This document shows positions 4,801 through 5,700 of a DNA stretch of 5,700 nt, piece by piece. The position numbers and the translations under genes are program-made. Every line of letters begins with the position of its first letter. The first letter of the stretch is position 1. The DNA lies in assembly GCA_964634615.1 (NCBI GenBank), contig CAZWLQ010000035.1, positions 1 to 5,700 of the forward strand. The letters are read 5' to 3'. Below the pieces are notes generated by a model, which saw only the letters and a list, made by a program, of their open reading frames with translations, was not told the origin of the DNA and made no database searches. This DNA is from EsbW-18 sp964634615. GTDB lineage: Bacteria > Patescibacteriota > Minisyncoccia > Phycocordibacterales > EsbW-18.

Positions 4801-5700
4801 TCACTGCGTTCCATCCCGATTTCAATCGTCCGGTGTATACAATCTCTACCGACAGCAGTGAGAGCACGTATATCGGCGGATCCTTCCAAGGATATGGCAC
4901 GCTGTCTCGCAATGGTATCTTTGCTGTTAATCTTTCTGACGACTCAATTACCGATTTTGACCCAGATATGGGGGAGAGCACCGTCAATGATATTAAACTG
5001 TCCTCTGACGATACCGTGCTCTACGCCGCAGGAACGTTCACTACAATTGGTGGTGGCGCGCAGGCCGGCATCGGAAGCATCAACACTGATGACGGCACCA
5101 TCGGCACGTTCTCGCCGGACGCGGGGGATATCACAGGAAGGGCAATCGGTCTTCCCGCAAATGAAACAGAGCTCTACTTCAGCGGTGATTTCACAAGTGC
5201 CGAAAGCGCATACGATCTTGGGTATTTCATTTTGTTCGACGACGGGAGCGCGATTGGTGGAGACGATGAAGAGGAACCAGCACCAGAAGAGGAAGACAAC
5301 GACAGTGGTGGAAGCAGTGGTTCGCACAACAAGCCGATTGCTAGAAGTTCAGGAGGATTTAACCTCTTTGCGTTAATCGCACAATTGAAACAGCTCCTTC
5401 TTGAGCTCGTTCTGTCCGGTGGCACGATTCCGGCAGGTGCAGAGAAATATCTCGAAGATGCATCAGATAGCTCAAATGGTTCATCCGACTTCATCTACAC
5501 CCGCAACCTCACCATCGGTGACATCGGGGACGATGTGCGAGCACTGCAACTTTTCCTCATTAGTCAAAACAAAGGCCCAGCAGCACAGGCATTGGCCTCA
5601 AACAGTGCAACAGGATACTTTGGCCCACTTACACAAGCAGCACTCGCAGAATTCCAAGCGGCGGTCGGTATCGTTCCTGCGATTGGATTCTTTGGACCGG
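1878..5700 (+). CDS. Giant secreted 21-repeat beta-propeller protein with wall-binding C-terminus (3' end outside window)
   Basis: The frame from ATG 1878 is open for 1274 codons to the window edge; I read it codon by codon and found no stop. Residues 1-25 are a signal peptide (THTKK, hydrophobic core, cleavage after LFA). About 57-1125 hold 21 repeats with the core (L/I/V)Y(A/V/I)GG.F..VN, spaced 49-57 residues, followed by R..LAAF....G..T.FDP.......V..L.LS.D. This resembles delta-60/DUF5122-type beta-propeller repeats (family named from memory). An acidic linker (about 1129-1143), GSHNKPIAR (1148-1156), a helical segment (about 1161-1192) and a PG_binding_1-like module (from 1207) follow, as in the 946-1797 gene. 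By comparison with that gene's C-terminus, the stop should lie about ten codons past the window, giving about 1283 residues. Only two cysteines exist (273 and 281). The likely role is a wall-attached adhesin, binding scaffold or catalytic propeller; the substrate is unknown. Many Asp residues make it acidic. Confidence 0.88.
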   Translation, partial: MTHTKKLSLVTSIALLVLIPGALFAATAFLETPNPDKNKVVFDDHPIAFVANDDTIYLGGSFTSVSQYVGEGVPLSTATGLPVDDFAVFETEGGGGDDSTVYAAVPDGSGGWYVGGSFTHVNDTAWPRLAHVTADGELDTDFDPDVNGSVFALALSSDNQTLYAGGDFIQVNGDVARSKIAAFDAPDGTVIPGFDPDIDSNVTALALSSDGETLYAGGSFEEVNGGTLRNAVAAFSTANGVATAFNPNVNGSVLAIELSSDESTVYIGGVFSCIGTFDEECLGSERAFIAGIDTTSSLATAFDPNPDARVETLDLSADDATLFAGGLFGTVNGATTRNYLAAFSTADGIATSFDPALDARVNSIVLADDGESIYAGGELTSVNDGGATRQYIGEFAVDDGTVTAFNPTLGAEVFTLALADSTLFAGGEVGTANIRARNGIAAIDRSTYELTDFNPNVNSSVYALALSSDSGTLYAGGTFTDVNNGTTRNRLAAFSTTDGIATAFDPNLSREVLAVELSADDSTLYAGGTFDQVNNGTADRALLASFNTSDGSVTDFDATPALSGEIHSIDLTDDESEIYVGGELDHVGDSTYKGGVASYLTSSGEMTGFNVGAFGGVKDVLLSGDGGTLYVAGSITKGVGGFSGEGIAFDLLGDPIEPNAHVFTAGGDGTIYTSISDGAGGWYIGGDFTHVNQTAWPWLAHITADGELDTDFDTDLNSTATSLALSDDGETLYVGGGFTQVNGATPRGQVAAFDTTDGSATVFDPDLDGTVRSIVLSPNEATLYVGGDFDTANNGSADRTRLAAFSTAATGTVTAFDPEISAPAGGVTALDISSDGSTLYVGGTFIGGALGGPNADVARNNAFGVTVADSVFTGFDPDLNAGVEAIKVVDDTVYIGGGFSEVNGGTVRNALAAFDADDGAVTAFSPEVSGTESQIVYTIALSADGETLYVGGDFTSAGGETRSNFAAFDIGTGNLTAFHPDFNRPVYTISTDSSESTYIGGSFQGYGTLSRNGIFAVNLSDDSITDFDPDMGESTVNDIKLSSDDTVLYAAGTFTTIGGGAQAGIGSINTDDGTIGTFSPDAGDITGRAIGLPANETELYFSGDFTSAESAYDLGYFILFDDGSAIGGDDEEEPAPEEEDNDSGGSSGSHNKPIARSSGGFNLFALIAQLKQLLLELVLSGGTIPAGAEKYLEDASDSSNGSSDFIYTRNLTIGDIGDDVRALQLFLISQNKGPAAQALASNSATGYFGPLTQAALAEFQAAVGIVPAIGFFGP
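2196..2310 (+). repeat. Superunit landmark, copy A
   Basis: This stretch encodes GGWYVGGSFTHVN, then TAWPRLAHVTADGELDTDFD. It matches 3906-4020, with the Trp codons 1710 bases (570 residues, eleven repeats) apart. TTCACGCACGTCAAT is identical in both copies, while most other differences are at third positions. It is the most conserved segment between the two halves of the propeller region. Confidence 0.8.
3906..4020 (+). repeat. Superunit landmark, copy B
   Basis: This stretch encodes GGWYIGGDFTHVN, then TAWPWLAHITADGELDTDFD, the counterpart of 2196-2310. The repeat just before it (core VAGSITKG, then GEG and a G.P turn) also resembles the first repeat of the protein (GGSFTSV, then GEG and GLP). 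The duplicated block is therefore at least two repeats wide and marks the start of a second array. Confidence 0.78.
5495..5700 (+). repeat. Copy 2 of duplicated peptidoglycan-binding module
   Basis: This is the counterpart of 1563-1768, cut by the window edge. It encodes YTRNLTIGDIGDDVRALQLF and onward to GFFGP. The first 109 bases are almost identical to copy 1 even at synonymous sites; the remainder is conserved as protein but diverged at third positions. Confidence 0.85.

Larger units (their letters stand above)
2043..5255 (+). repeat. Array of 21 propeller-type protein repeats (about 51 residues each)
   Basis: The first residue of the GG (or equivalent) core falls at protein positions 59, 115, 165, 217, 268, 325, 376, 426, 476, 527, 581, 632, 685, 735, 786, 842, 896, 951, 1000, 1051 and 1102. 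Most intervals are 50-56. Repeats 7, 8, 11, 12, 20 and 21 are degenerate in the core (GGEL, GGEV, GGEL, VAGSI, AAGTF, FSGDF). The DNA is not near-identical between units, so the array is old at nucleotide level. Whether it folds as three seven-bladed propellers or two larger ones cannot be told from sequence alone. Confidence 0.82.

Noticed and set aside
2043..5255. Periodic repeats as a CRISPR array or DNA satellite
   Set aside because: The period is about 153 bases and the repeats are conserved in protein, not in DNA; no short identical direct repeats with unique spacers occur.
4663..5376. A 237-codon open frame on the + strand (and a similar 174-codon one at 3793-4317) inside the large gene
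   Set aside because: These lie out of frame with the repeat protein and their translations are Ser/Arg/Leu-rich without domain features. The 1878 frame explains the whole region with a regular repeat pattern.
4944..5494. Antisense open frames opposite the end of the large gene
   Set aside because: Low-complexity, Ser- and Cys-rich translations; the sense strand carries recognisable repeats, linker and wall-binding domain.

Overview
The window looks like a chromosomal segment of a Candidate Phyla Radiation bacterium (Patescibacteria, most like Parcubacteria). This placement comes from remembered family resemblance, not a search. Four protein features support it: the short lytic transglycosylase C-terminus, the 'TIGTD..TGGNLTVTGTSTF' exported beta motif, the small beta-domain ending in 'TVTPSGTC', and the 'TRNLTIGDIGDDVRALQLFL...GYFGPLTQAAL' peptidoglycan-binding module. 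GC looks close to 50% by eye. All three visible stops are TAA and no in-frame TGA occurs, so the standard bacterial code fits and the TGA-recoding CPR lineages are not indicated.

Layout, all on the + strand: (1) 1-474, the C-terminal part of a lytic murein transglycosylase, cut by the left edge. (2) 569-934, a small exported protein with six cysteines after its membrane segment. (3) 946-1797, a secreted protein made of a signal peptide, a beta-domain, a poly-Glu linker, a short helical segment and a PG_binding_1-like domain. It starts 11 bases after gene 2 and is probably co-transcribed with it. (4) A terminator-like hairpin at 1807-1840, followed by a possible -10 box and a ribosome binding site. 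(5) 1878 to beyond 5700, one uninterrupted reading frame of 1274 codons in the window. It encodes a very large secreted protein with 21 beta-propeller-type repeats of about 51 residues, then the same acidic linker, 'GSHNKPIAR' motif, helical segment and peptidoglycan-binding domain as gene 3. The right edge cuts it probably only about ten codons before its natural stop.

Taken together, the locus encodes cell-envelope functions: one enzyme that cuts peptidoglycan and two secreted proteins carrying the same C-terminal wall-binding cassette on different N-terminal display domains. The most notable signals are the regular 21-repeat array with an internal 11-repeat superunit, and a 109-base tract shared by genes 3 and 4 at about 97% identity whose identity drops abruptly to about 80% within the same domain. 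That drop suggests gene conversion or recent module transfer. Mobile elements, RNA genes and CRISPR arrays were not seen.
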